NCBI GenBank assembly: GCA_022497145.1
Contig: MU385856.1
Location: 868,001-932,000 of the forward strand
DNA: 64,000 bases
Reading direction: 5' to 3'
Source of the DNA: Rostrohypoxylon terebratum
Taxonomy: Eukaryota; Ascomycota; Sordariomycetes; Xylariales; Hypoxylaceae
Positions within the stretch are counted from its first letter, which is position 1, and the number at the start of each line of letters is the position of its first letter. A model generated the notes under the pieces. That model saw only the letters and a list, made by a program, of their open reading frames with translations, searched no databases and had not been told where the DNA came from. Positions 1-12,298 of the stretch are shown here, one piece after another. The translations under genes and the position numbers were made by a program.

Positions 1-1537
1 CTGTTGTGAGTACCTTATGCGGCAATGCAATTCAAACGATGTTTGAGTAACTCACATATGTGTTTAGTTATTGATGGCATTACTTAACCCCTGGCAATGG
101 TATACATCGACCAGGACATTCTCCAACTGCTTCGAGACTACGCTGACGGCAATGGCTCTATACTACTTCCCCTGGGATCTTCTAGGCACTGGTGACGACG
201 GAGATTCTAAATCTAAGTATTCGTCAAGCTTTCTCTTTGAGACCTGGGGTCAACTAAATAACCTTCGACTTTCCTTGACATTGGCTGCTTTTGCCGTTCT
301 GTTACGTCCAACAAATGTTTTAATATGGTTGGCTATAGCAACACTTGCACTAACAAGAGCTACTCTTGGCGGAAAATCACCACTTACTCGAGCGAACTTA
401 CTCGTCGTTTATAGAGAAGTCCTGCTCTGTGGGCAAGTAAAATCGCTACCAATACTATTTCAGTAATCTAACTGTCACAGGTCAATTGTCCTTGGATTAT
501 CCTTGCTAGCTGACCGTCAGTATTACGGAGAGTGGACATTCCCTCCTCTGACATTTTTGCATTTCAACGTCGCACAAGACCTTGCCGTTTTCTACGGTCA
601 GAATGATTGGCACTATTATCTTTCCCAGGGCATACCGTTGTTAAGTACAACAATAGCTCCATTTGTCCTACAGGGTCTCTATAAGTCCCTAGATGCCGAA
701 GAGTCAAACTGGCCTGTCACCACATCCAATACTTTGAAAGCATTATCTTTCACAGTCTTCACAACAATAACATCCCTATCGTTCGTCTCCCACAAGGAAG
801 TCCGCTTCATTACTCCTCTCCTTCCCGCCTTCCACACCCTAGCCGCCCCTTACATCACAACATTCTTCACTACCATTACCGACATCTCGGCTGCCCCAAC
901 CAAGACTCTAGGCTGGAAGCGCACACCTCTCCTCTTTGCTGGACTCTTCATCAACGCCGTCGTCGGCGGGTATCTCTCATGTTTCCACGCTAGAGCGCCC
1001 ATCAGCGTCCTCGATTTCCTACGCACCGAATTCGAGACGATCCATCCATCCCACCTTGCCATCCCGCAGCCTGTGAACGTCACATATGATGATGACTTTG
1101 CTCAAGAGTTGTTCGCGCTCTTCCTCACCCCGTGCCACGCCACTCCCTGGCGCTCGCACTTAGTGTACCCCGCCCTACGAGCCCGCGCGCTGACCTGTGA
1201 TCCGCCCATCGACACCCTTCCCGGCTCCGCTGAGCGCGCTTCCTATGAAGACGAGACGCGCCGCTTTTACGCAGACCGCGTCAAGTTCCTAGCCAACTTG
1301 TGGCCCCGCGACCGACCCGGCGAGGATATGGCCCGGTACATCGTCGGTTATGAGGGTATTGAGTCCTCTTTACGCGAGTACTTCGATTGGTCTGGGCCCG
1401 GGGGTAGGCATAAGGTGGAGCTCAAGGAAGTCTGGAGTTCGTGGAATGGGTTATTTACAGATGACGACAGGAAGGCAGGACGGCTGGTCGTCTGGGCCAC
1501 GGGGTTCTATGACAAGCCGTCGGTTTACGAGCCCTAA
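1..1537 (+). CDS. GPI10: GPI mannosyltransferase 3 (GPI10/PIG-B family), 5' partial
   Basis: ER membrane enzyme of the Alg9-like mannosyltransferase family that adds the third mannose (Dol-P-Man donor) to the GPI-anchor precursor. The gene starts left of the window. Visible exons are about 1-5, 68-432 and 481-1537, giving 473 codons in the last two. The segment around 80-160 has the family's LNPWQW..TRTFSN..ET block. At 791 lies the luminal HKEVRF motif that is typical of this family, and near 1110-1160 the LTPCHATPWRSH block characteristic of PIG-B/GPI10 C-termini. Several hydrophobic segments agree with a polytopic protein. The intron at 6-67 is GT-AG. The intron at 433-480 only keeps the frame if the donor is GC (gcaagt), with branch site ctaac and acceptor cacag. 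Convergent with CUL4. I am sure of the family and fairly sure of the GPI10 subgroup. Confidence 0.88.
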
Positions 1538-2299
1538 GTGCTCTAAGCTGGATGACATGTTGGTTTTCTCGAATTGTACATTATTCGTTATGAAAGCCTT
1601 ATGTCATATACCGTACATAGTAGTATATCAAAACCAACTATTGCATATTATGTCTCCATCCCGTCCTCATCCGCAACCCCTTTAACTCTCCATCATCACA
1701 CACCCACCTATGCAAGTACAAGAAGTACCATCTATCCCCTACGAACGCACCCAAAATGGGGCTCCCCGACTTCTTACCTAACACAAGCCTCGAATAGTAC
1801 GACGAGTACGTAATTCATCTTGGCGTCTTCTAGAAAAAGGCCCAAGCGGATACACCTAGCGTAGCAACTTATGTCACTAGCGCAGCCGACGATGTTAATG
1901 TCAACAATCAACAACGCGTTATGCCGGGGATAGCCGACCTGGGTCCGGGGACTATCTGTGGGTAGCCCCTCGTCGCTAATCGAAAGAGGAAACGGGGTAG
2001 AAGAAAATTATGGATGGCACGAGAAGTCTAGAATCAGGGAGAGGGCGGGGAGGATGGATTGGATAATAATAGTTGTGTTTACCGCGGGTACGTTCAATAG
2101 AAGACGCTCTGATTGACATTCGTTGTTTTTTGAACACTGTAGAAAACGGGTTGGTTCATTAAACTGATTTATTACAGGTGGCTGGCTGCAAAAGCCGGTG
2201 TGTTATTAGCTATTCTGAAATAACTTGCCATCATTTGCTTATCCTGCAGAGATCTTGAGCTCGAGGTTATGTAACAGTGGCCGATGTCTAGAATATGAT
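1538..2299. other. Intergenic, convergent 3' ends
   Basis: Space between the convergent ends of GPI10 (+) and CUL4 (-). It presumably holds both 3' untranslated regions. I see no conserved reading frame, RNA gene or repeat. Confidence 0.6.
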
Positions 2300-4992
2300 T
2301 TACGCCAGGTATGTATATGAGCCCCCTTCTCTTTCGAGATAATCCTTCTCAATTAGTCTGGCAAGAGGGTTAGCCAAATGCTGGATAGAACTATGGGGGG
2401 GAAGGGGGTCACCTACTTCTCGATATTCTTCTTTATTTCGGCTGGCTCGATGGCACCTCTACTCTTAGTTTGGTTGATCACTTCGGCAACGAGATTGGCG
2501 TGTGTCATTGCTTTGCGACTCTTCATAATTCTCACGATTGCCGCCTGACATTCGAATTGACGATCTTGAGCGACCCGCTCGTGGGTATCTTGGTTCTCCT
2601 CCTTCGTTTCTTTGAGCTGAACCTGATTAATCTTGACACGATATTTAGGATCTGTAAACGCTTTGTTGACGTAGAATGTGTCTGCAGTGTTTACTTCTCT
2701 CCCTTTAGGATTTTTAGTAAGAACACGAGTTTTCCCGCATGCTAGAGACTGTAAAGTACGGTTAAGATCTTGCCCACTTAGACCAGTGCTCTCTGAAATG
2801 TGTTGATATGTAAGAGATCCCTTCGGATCATTGTCAATTTCATTGAACAACATCAACACGACAGCCTGATATGAACTGACGAGTAGTTCCTTTGGTCCCT
2901 TGTTAAATCGACCCTTAACGAGACAGTGAGCTAGAGAATGCTTCCATGTGAGACGTCTTCCTGTGTGTTTATTGACATAATATTTCTCGAAACGCCCAAT
3001 CTGCGCCGAAACATCATCGGGCAGGTTGAGTTGCGTGTCGGGATATGTTGGCCATGCTGCCGCGGAAAGAATGCTGACGTTGAGATCTAGACCACTCTTG
3101 CCATGTCCGTTACCCTCGCACCATGATTTGTACGAAGCCATTTCATCACGGGCAAGTTGCTGGTCCTTGAACATTTGTTCCAAGTTATGGGTAAAATTTG
3201 AACCGCATTCGTTCTTCAATTTCGCGAGCATGCTTCTCTCTGCGTCCGCACTGGCACTGCGACCCATTAAAAGACGCCTAGCCAAGTCCTGCTTGTAGAA
3301 GGCCTCAAAGACATCCTTGCCTTCGATGAAGCGAAACAATTCGAGAGCTTGGTCTAGCTGTCGATCTAGCTCGGCGTCCTCGTCGCCGGTACTTGCTAGT
3401 CCACTTTGCTCGGCATCGACACGGTCTTTGATATCTGATAGCAAGGATTTTGGTAGGGTTTTGAGGCCACCCCGGAGCAGCAGATCGATATACTTGGCGA
3501 TCATCTCACCAACCTTGGAGGTGCCAGTCTTCCACGCGGATTGGACCTTCCGGTCATTGATGAAGCTGCCGAAAGCCTGTCGCATGCTGTAGGTGAATTC
3601 ATCATCCCTGTTGAAAGCGTCTCGGATCATAAGATCTAACGATCTTCTAAACTCAAGCAATCTAACGACCATTTCTTCGCCTCTAGATGTATCGTTGACA
3701 ATTACCGAGCCTGCGTCCTTGATGTATTCTTCCCATGGTCGTCGAAGCTTCTTTTGTATACCTGATAATCGTAACAGGTCATACAGAGCCTTCATGGATT
3801 CCACTGCATTCTCATCTAGAAGTTTGCCGATACTGCCGCTATCGAGCAGCTTTTCGGAATAGTTTTGAATTAGTATGGTGTGCGCAGTATCCATTAGTTG
3901 TCTCTTAGTGGTAGAATCAAAGTTGTAGCGGTTGCAACGGTAATCTTCCCTCTCAAGTAGCTTCTCGCAGCTAGAGATGTAGATCTTGAGTGAAGCGCAG
4001 CTTTGTACTTCGGCGAACTCTCGGAAATATGCCTCGGAATTCTTTAAGAAAAGCGGCTCGAATGACTTTCCGTAGATGTTTAACACGTTTAACATTGCGA
4101 TCGAATCGTGCAACAGGGCCGAGTCGAATCGAGAATCCCCTCTTCGGTCGTGATCTACCAGATCGCACATACCGATGAGGCTCTTAGCCCCTGGATTGAC
4201 GCCCGAAGAAGATTTTACAAACATCACTCGTCTAAAGAGCGAAATGGCCATATCATTAATTTGCGGAAAGTCTTTGCTTCTGAGAAGAAACGATCGATCG
4301 AGATAACTGAATACAGAACGAATTATGGTCTAGAAGAGCATGTCAGCCAGATTATGAGATATCTCCGTAAGGGTGCAGATGTAAATTACCGATTGTGCGT
4401 TCCATATCTCCCAGCGTTTATGGGTACTCCTTAGAATGTCAATATTAGAAGAGCCGGCCTCTGCCAGTATGGACCTGTGGAGGTCATTGTGCAGATATGT
4501 GTCACATCGTTCCCTCAAGACGTCGTATAGCTCCTTAGATGATCCATGTCTACATAGATCTTCGACTCCTCGATAGAGTCTCTCGAGTGGTTGACGTGGT
4601 TGCTTCTGTTCGAATACGGCCTGGAGAGCATCGAGGAGCCCTTGCTTGGTTACGCGGTAGTACTCAAGATCATTGCCCCGCGGGGTAGTTCGTAAGTTCT
4701 TGATTACGAGCTTCTTTGCGCCTTTGTGAGGTTGGAAGGTGGGAGGTTTGGTCAAGTCGACGATCTCTGGTCGCTTGCCAAGCACCGCCTTGCTCATTCT
4801 CGAATGGATGGAATTCGAGGTGCCAGAATCGAAGTTGTTATTCAACTTGGTTCGTTTGTGATCGGGACCGGAGGGTAGGTTGGCGGAATTTTGTCGAGAG
4901 TGGTTACCAGCAGCACTGACTGGCTTGCGTTTAGACGGGGTCGGGCGTGTAGAGGACGGTCCGTCGAGTGGCGAGCTTCCCGGCGAATGCAT
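2300..4992 (-). CDS. cul4: Cullin-4, scaffold of CRL4 (DDB1-CUL4) ubiquitin ligase
   Basis: Scaffold subunit of the DDB1-CUL4-RING E3 ubiquitin ligase; in filamentous fungi CUL4 also acts in genome maintenance and heterochromatin pathways (family knowledge). Three exons on the minus strand: 4992-4390, 4329-2417 and 2357-2300, joined by GT-AG introns of 60 and 59 nt; predicted 857 aa. About 85 N-terminal residues are low-complexity and basic/Ser-rich. The cullin region then starts with KLVIKN..R, as in CUL4. The second junction gives QSTIIRSVFSYLDRS. The C-terminus has the neddylation block RIMKSRKAMTH and, only after splicing the last 58-nt exon, the classic cullin ending YLERE..SYTYLA. The start was taken at the first in-frame ATG (4992); the frame is closed by a stop just upstream at 5014-5016. 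Divergent from the ABC transporter. Confidence 0.92.
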
Positions 4993-5050
4993 GGACCTGG
5001 GAAGGCCCTGCAACTACCTAGATAGTCACACAGGCCTATATCGGTAGAAA

Positions 5051-5116
5051 GGGTGGAATGAGTGGGATGGGTGGAATAGGTGGAATAGGTGGGATAGATG
5101 TGGAATAGGTGGGAAT
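5051..5116. repeat. Degenerate tandem repeat (GGTGGAATA-like)
   Basis: Imperfect 9-11-nt units of the form GGTGGAATA / GGTGGGATA repeated about six times just upstream of the CUL4 start (56-125 nt before the ATG on the minus strand). It probably lies in the 5' UTR or core promoter of that gene. Confidence 0.75.
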
Positions 5117-5354
5117 TAATGGAAAAGCCGAAAGTGTCCAACGAGGACGTTGTGATATTAATCTTCAGACTTTGTGAGGTCGATCGGGATGCGGATGTTG
5201 TTGGAGAAGACGGGATCGCGATCGATGCCGAGTGGTGAATTGAGATGAGTTGAGGTTCGCTTTTGTGCTTAGGACCTTACCTAAGGCTTAGGTAGGTATC
5301 ACGTCTACTAAGTAAAGCTTGTATCACATAATTACCCTGCAATCGATATGGATC

Positions 5355-5378
5355 TACTACTAGGTATACCTAGTAGTA
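5355..5378. repeat. Perfect 24-bp palindrome
   Basis: A 12-nt arm (TACTACTAGGTA) is followed without a spacer by its exact reverse complement. It is built from the same TAGGTA/CTAGTA words that recur in other intergenic parts of the window. It could form a cruciform or bind a symmetric protein; no function can be read from sequence alone. Confidence 0.85.
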
Positions 5379-5450
5379 TGGATTTTTAGTGAACGGTGAT
5401 GCAACCGCGACGGGTTTAGATTGCGGGGCTTAAGTCCATTCAATGTTAAG

Positions 5451-5488
5451 CTAGTAGGTACATAGGTACAATATTATGTACCTACTAG
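5451..5488. repeat. Inverted repeat, 14-bp arms, 10-nt loop
   Basis: The arm CTAGTAGGTACATA at 5451-5464 and its exact reverse complement at 5475-5488 are separated by 10 nt. It lies about 75 bp from the 24-bp palindrome and uses the same words. Confidence 0.85.
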
Positions 5489-6966
5489 TAGTGTATGTAC
5501 TGCAAGCTACACGACCCCACCTGATGTTCCACTCTATCCACTGAGGGAAGTTGCAAATCGTGTTGAAATACAGCTGTAGGCTGCCGCTGCTGTACTATGC
5601 TGTACAGCCCTGGAGGTACTACTAGTATTATGTAATTGCCAGTATTTTCGCAAAGCACTGAAGATGACACTAATAAATATACCTAAGGCTTAAGCACCTG
5701 GGATCTAAGATCGAATAGAAATATCTATGGATCCTTCTCCTCTTCTTTACACTTTTAGTGTATTGATCCTTTATATAGAAATGGGTTAGATGTTGAACAT
5801 TTCTACCGACATCCTCCATGATGAGAGTGACATACGTACTAGTGAGTCGGTCAACCCATACACGAATCGGTGGTTCCTCGAGATATTTAGCAATGCATAC
5901 AGTTCAATGTTGTCTATATTCTTGAATAGGTCGGATATATGCTGTATAATGCTATACTATAGGACCAGGTGTATTCGAAAGCATCCAACACCAATGGATA
6001 CTACTAATTTGAATGTTTATACTTTGAGCAAGTGATGTTCGGATGAGTAAGTTACCTACGCATGTACATACACATGGCCCATCCTTAGTAGTCGCATCCG
6101 TCGCATCCACGATAAACACACCGACTTAGATATGTATTGTAGGATTGTAATATTGATGTTGTTTTTTCTAAGATTTAAACTCTCAAATCTAAAACAGAGA
6201 AACCCCTCTTATTCTTTTGATTACGTAACCCACCAACAGTATGTACATATGTACTTGAATATGGGTTAGTACATTGCCCCAACTACTGAGCTATTGCTCC
6301 CTTTGTATTTGACTTGTTATTTATAATTTAGAAATTTAGAAATTTATATGGTTATTTAGTCGAGATATCTGATATTGACGTTGTCACTCTTAAAAGATCA
6401 TTGGGACGGTTATGGAGGCAAAGCATCAAGTTCAAGGTTCTAGAACAGTGAGGCCGACCTCGGGCGACACCAGGGGCAAGAAGCTCGGATGTCGGAACTA
6501 ATGAAATTGCTAAGATTCTTAATCCCGTACATCCCGTACGCCCTGACGCCGTACATATGCGTATGCAGTTGCTTATTTACAGGCGGATAGGTAATCAGAT
6601 AGCAGCCTAGTGTAGCCTAGAAATCGTCCAAAAAACCACCTAGCACCAATCCCTTGCAATCCCCAGCAGTTTCCCAGCTTATTACATATGTAGCTGCAAA
6701 AGGTTAGTAGAAGCTTCCAAGGTTTCAAACTCCGACGGGGAAAAGCCTGCCAAGAGCCTTCCCAGCTCGCCGCTAAATTTCCCAAAACGATATCACCATC
6801 TATTTTCTTACCAATCATTTTTTTATGTTCATCTCATGTTCCTTTTAACTTCCGTCACCCTCAAGTGATATTGCGCAATTGGAGATTCCCAGCCCTATCA
6901 ACATACAACATACTACATACTACATACTATGATCTTTTCCATCTGGAGTTCAACGTAAGCCTGGCC

Positions 6967-9900
6967 ATGGGATTCGGTGACCATTCCCAGCAGGTCCTCC
7001 ACTCGACCGGGTCCTTCACGGGCTATAGGCCTCTACAAGAGCTTGGATCGGGATATCTCAGCGCGACAAAACACTTCAAACAGCCATTATGCGGCAACGA
7101 GGAAGGTTGGGGACCATTGAGTCCCTTTAGATACGATTTCACCCCCTGCTTCATTGACGTATGGGTTTTTGCTGTTGCAGCCTACGGAATTGTTTGCGGA
7201 GCTTTAGCGATATGGTATGTCTTACAGAAGCAGAAGCCAACGGACGCTTCTAAGGATTGGCACTTCTGGGTCAAAGAGGTATGTTTTATATATATATATA
7301 TATATATTTAGATACTTTTGTAGACATTTACCCAATTTTTCTAGACGACGCGCTTCTTACTGACAGATGCCTGTAGTCGCTTCTCGCCGTCATCATTGCC
7401 GACGTTGCCGCTCAGCTTGGCATCCAGATCATAAGTTATCCAGGAATATGGCAGGGCGATTTTCGAGTTCTCACAACGCTCCTTACTCTCATCTCCCTAG
7501 GCGTCATATTCGCGATTCAATGGCTCGAACACGATCGTACGAGAAATGCTAATGGCGTTGTGCTATTCTTTTGGCTGCTCCTCTTAATCGCGTACGCTGT
7601 AAAGTTAAGGTCTTTAATATCACAACAAATCTACGATAAGAATCTAGCGTACTTTGTAACGTACACTGTCGGGTTTGGTCTTTCGGCCATCGAGTTCGGC
7701 GTCGAATGGCTTTGGCCCAAGAAACGTAGCGCTTACGAGGCTTTGGTCGACGAGGAAGGAGAAGAATGCCCGGTAGAATACGCGACGGTTTTCTCGCGCC
7801 TCACCTTCTCGTGGATGACACCTCTGATGAAACACGGATACAAGCAATTTCTTACCGAGGAAGATCTTTGGGGACTCTCTCCCAATGACAAGACCTCTGC
7901 AACAGGAGATAGGTTCGAAAAAGCATGGAAATATCAATTGGAGCATAAAAAGCGACCGTCTTTATGGTTAGCCTTGTTCCATGCCTATGGCGGACCCTAC
8001 ATGTTTGCTACTATTTTCAAGATTTTCAACGACATAGCAGCTTTCTCCCAACCTCAGCTTCTGCGTTACCTGATTACTTTTGTGGGTTCTTACGGTGAAG
8101 GAAAGGTGCCTCAGCCGCCTATCAAGGGTGCCGCCATTGCTATTGCTATGTTCTTCGTCGCATGTCTGCAGACTAGCATGATTGTAAGTTCGCTGACGCG
8201 GTATTGCGCCATCTATTTTGCTAATTAGTTCCAGCATCAATATTTCCAACTCACTTTTGTCACCGGCATGCGAATTAAGTCAGGTCTAGCGTCCGCTATT
8301 TACAAGAAATCCTTAAAGCTCTCGAATGAAGGTAGATCCACGAAAACGACTGGCGATATTGTCAATTACATGGCTGTCGATGCGCAACGTTTACAGGATT
8401 TGACCCAGTTCGCCCAGCAACTTTGGTCGGCCCCTTTCCAGATCACTCTCTGTATGATCTCTCTGTATCAACTTGTGGGATGGTCTATGCTCTCGGGTAT
8501 CGCTGTAATGATTATCATGATACCAATCAATGGGTTTATTGCCAGGTTTATGAAACGCCTACAAAAGACTCAGATGAAGAACAAGGACGCAAGGAGTCGC
8601 TTGATTGCTGAGATAATCAACAACATGAAAAGCATCAAGCTTTACGCTTGGAGCACAGCTTTCATGAACAAGCTCAACTATGTCAGAAATGATATGGAAC
8701 TCAAGAATCTTCGTAAGATTGGTGCTGGGCAAGCCTTCGCAAACTTCACCTGGTCTACTACTCCGTTCTTGGTGTCGTGCTCGACTTTTGCTGTCTTCGT
8801 TTGGACGCGGGACGTTCCGTTGACCACCGACATCGTGTTTCCTGCTCTTACGCTATTCAATCTGCTTACGTTCCCTCTTGCCATCTTGCCTATGGTCATC
8901 ACATCTATCATCGAGGCTAGCGTTGCTGTGGGTCGTTTAACAGAGTACCTCACAGCCGAGGAAATCCAGCCTGATGCTGTTGTCGTTGGGTCGGCAGTTG
9001 AAGAGCGTGGGGATGAAGCTGTGGTTATCCGAAACGCAACTTTCTCATGGAACCGCCATGAGTCTAAGGACGTCCTCAAAGACATCAATTTCAGCAGTCG
9101 TAAGGGGGAGCTCACCTGCGTAGTCGGCAGAGTCGGATCAGGTAAATCATCTCTCCTTCAGAGTATCCTTGGTGACTTGTGGAAAATTGAAGGCAATGTA
9201 CGTGTCCAAGGCACAATAGCATATGTGGCTCAACAGCCGTGGATCATGAATGCGACTGTCAAGGAGAACATCATATTTGGACATCGATACGAGTCTAGTT
9301 TCTACGAACAAACTGTTAAGGCATGCGCCCTTCTTGCTGATTTCACCCAGCTACCTGATGGAGATGACACCGTTGTTGGTGAACGAGGTATCTCTTTGAG
9401 TGGTGGCCAGAAAGCCCGCGTAGCTCTCGCGCGAGCAGTATATGCGCGAGCTGATATCTATCTACTTGATGATTGTCTATCTGCAGTCGATTCCCATGTC
9501 GGAAGACATATCATCGAGAACGTATTAGGTTCAAATGGTCTACTAAGCTCCAAGTGCCGGATTTTGGCCACCAACGCTATATCCGTCCTTCCCGAAGCAG
9601 ACTATATTTACCAGCTCAAGAATGGCGAGTTTGCTGAGAGCGGAACATTCCGTCAACTAATAGCTATGAAAGGAGGTATTGCAGAACTTATCAAGTCCTC
9701 TGGGCAAGACTCTGGGACTGGATCCTCGGTGGCTACCCCCGAAGGTTCAGGAAGCGAGACATCAACATATATTGAACCCGATAATAACCAAGACAAGGAA
9801 GAAATTGAAGAGGCTCAAGAAGGCATTGCTGAATTAGCTCCCATTAAGACTGGGCCTTCTACCGACTCTGCCGCACAGAGAAGGACGGGAAGTATGTCAA

Positions 9901-12298
9901 CATTGCGACGAGCAAGCGCCGCTAGCTTTAAAGGACCCAGGGGAAAACTCAGTGACGAGGAAGAGCCTAGCTCCAAGACCAAACAGTCCAAAGAACACTT
10001 GGAACAAGGCAAGGTCAAATGGGATGGTATGTGCTTCTTCACATAAATCATAATTCCACTGTCTGACACTGACCAACGATAGTATATGTTGAATACGCAA
10101 AGACGAGCAATCTTGTGGCTGTCTGTGTCTATCTTGTTGCGTTGGTGGCAGCCCAAGCTGCACAAATTGGTGAGTGTGAACTTCCATGTTCTTTCCCTGA
10201 AAAAATATTAATGGCTATTTAGGTGGTAGTGTTTGGTTAAAGCACTGGGCAGAGGCGAACCAAAAGGCAGGAGGTAACCCCGACGTTGGGAAATTTCTCG
10301 GCATATATTTTGCTGTTGGCGTTGGCTCATCTGGATTGGCCATGGTTCAGACACTGATCCTATGGATATTTTGTTCCATTGAAGCCTCAAGAAAGCTACA
10401 CGAGAGAATGGCAACCGCTATCTTCAGGTCACCAATGTCGTTTTTCGACACTACACCAGCAGGAAGAATCTTAAACAGGTTCTCGAGTGACATCTACAAA
10501 CTAGATGAAGTCCTCGCTAGAACTTTCAACATGCTCTTTGTAAATCTAGCTCGCTCAGGGTTTACCCTTGTCGTCATCTCGGTCAGCACTCCCGCCTTCA
10601 TCGCGTTGATCATCCCACTCAGCGTAATATACTACTGGATACAGCGATACTATCTAAGAACATCGCGAGAATTGAAACGATTGGATAGTGTCAGCCGCAG
10701 TCCCATTTATGCACACTTCCAGGAGTCACTCGGAGGCATCAGTACGATTCGGGCATACCGACAGCAGGATCGATTCGAGCTAGAAAACGAGTGGCGGGTT
10801 GACTCAAATCTGCGTGCCTATTTCCCATCTATCAGCTCAAACAGATGGTTGGCAATCCGATTGGAATTCCTCGGAGCCATAATCATTCTCGGAGCCGCAG
10901 GGTTTGCCGTTATCTCCGTCACGAATCACAGTGGCTTGAGCGAGGGAATGGTGGGCTTGGCCATGTCGTACGCTCTACAGATCACGACATCTCTAAATTG
11001 GATCGTTCGCCAGACGGTAGAGGTGGAGACAAACATTGTATCCGTGGAACGGGTCCTCGAGTATGCGCGCCTGCCAAGTGAAGCTCCAGAAATCATTCAC
11101 AAGAATCGGCCTCCGGTTGCTTGGCCTGCATACGGAGCTGTCCAGTTTCACAACTTTAGCACTCGCTATCGTGAAGGGTTAGACCTGGTGCTAAAGAATA
11201 TTAACCTAGATATCAAGTCTCATGAGAAAATCGGTGTGGTAGGACGGACCGGAGCGGGCAAATCCTCCTTGACCTTGTCCCTTTTCCGCCTTATCGAGCC
11301 GGTCACCGGAGACATAAGCATAGACAACCTCAACACGTCGACGATTGGATTGTTAGATTTACGGCGCCGCCTTGCCATCATTCCACAAGACGCAGCTCTT
11401 TTCGAGGGTACAGTTCGCGATAACCTAGATCCGGGTCATGTCCACGATGATACAGAGCTGTGGAGCGTGCTAGGTATGTGTTACACTAATCTCACCCACC
11501 GTTGCTTGTGCCGCAAGGTCGAGAGGCCACATGCTCTCACGTAACTCCGCTGCTTCTAGTCACTTCCCACCATCTTACTAGGTAGGCTAACATACCGTTT
11601 CTCACAGATCATGCACGCTTGAAAGAGCATGTGGCAAGCATGGAAGGCGGGCTTGAGGCCAAAATCAACGAAGGAGGTAAGTGACTGATTCTCGCTTTCT
11701 TTCGGCTCTAGCTGCAGCTCACGATTATTTCCCTCGTGCCTCCGGCTACCTGCATAATGTGCAAGAACACACAGGTGGCAAGCAATACTTGTTTGGGCGC
11801 GCCGATCACCATCGTCTGTTTGCCTTTCTCCAAGCTTTCCAAGCTAGTTCCCTGCGTGATCGTTGAATTTTTGATGACTTTCGTCGCTATCCAGCCTGAT
11901 AAGACACGATTTTATCCACATATGCGATCTAATGATTTTTGGACTTGCCTGCTAATGCATCGGGTTACATAGGATCAAATTTGTCGGCGGGTCAACGACA
12001 GCTAATCTCTTTAGCCCGCGCTATGCTCACGCCGTCTAACATTCTCGTACTGGATGAGGCAACTGCGGCAGTTGACGTTGAGACGGATGCCATGTTGCAG
12101 AATACGTTACGCTCTTCACTCTTTTCGCACCGCACTATCATCACCGTTGCCCACCGTATCAACACCATCCTCGACAGTGACAGGGTAGTCGTGCTAGATA
12201 AGGGTGAAGTTGTCGAGTTTGACACGCCACAAGCACTCATCCAAAAGAAGGGCGTGTTTTATGGGTTGGTCAAGCAAGCTGGGCTAGATACTGAATAG
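6967..12298 (+). CDS. ABCC/MRP-type ABC transporter, YCF1-like
   Basis: Full-size ABC-C exporter. Relatives (yeast Ycf1/Bpt1, animal MRPs) pump glutathione conjugates and metal-thiol complexes, often into the vacuole. Seven exons: 6967-7278, 7377-8183, 8235-10026, 10083-10169, about 10223-11473, 11608-11676 and 11973-12298; predicted 1547 aa. An N-terminal hydrophobic TMD0 of about 170 residues precedes the first six-helix domain. NBD1 has Walker [10 protein letters not shown] near residue 670, signature LSGGQ near 760 and Walker [13 protein letters not shown] near 785, with Asp instead of the catalytic Glu, as usual for MRPs. An acidic/Ser-rich linker follows. NBD2 has Walker [10 protein letters not shown] near 1340, signature variant LSAGQ and complete Walker [13 protein letters not shown] near 1465. 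The ATG at 6967 starts just before TMD0. Intron 6 (11677-11972) is unusually long. The substrate is not predictable. Confidence 0.92.
7288..7310. repeat. (TA)n microsatellite inside intron 1 of the ABC transporter
   Basis: Alternating TA run of about 20 nt within the 98-nt first intron (7279-7376), likely length-variable between strains. Confidence 0.8.

Larger units (their letters stand above)
4993..6966. other. Divergent promoter region CUL4 / ABC transporter
   Basis: About 2 kb between two divergent genes, so it should hold both promoters. It contains a tandem repeat, a 24-bp perfect palindrome and a 14-bp-arm hairpin (listed separately), many TAGGTA/CTAGTAG words, and an AT-rich stretch around 6130-6360. 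No convincing coding potential. Confidence 0.6.
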
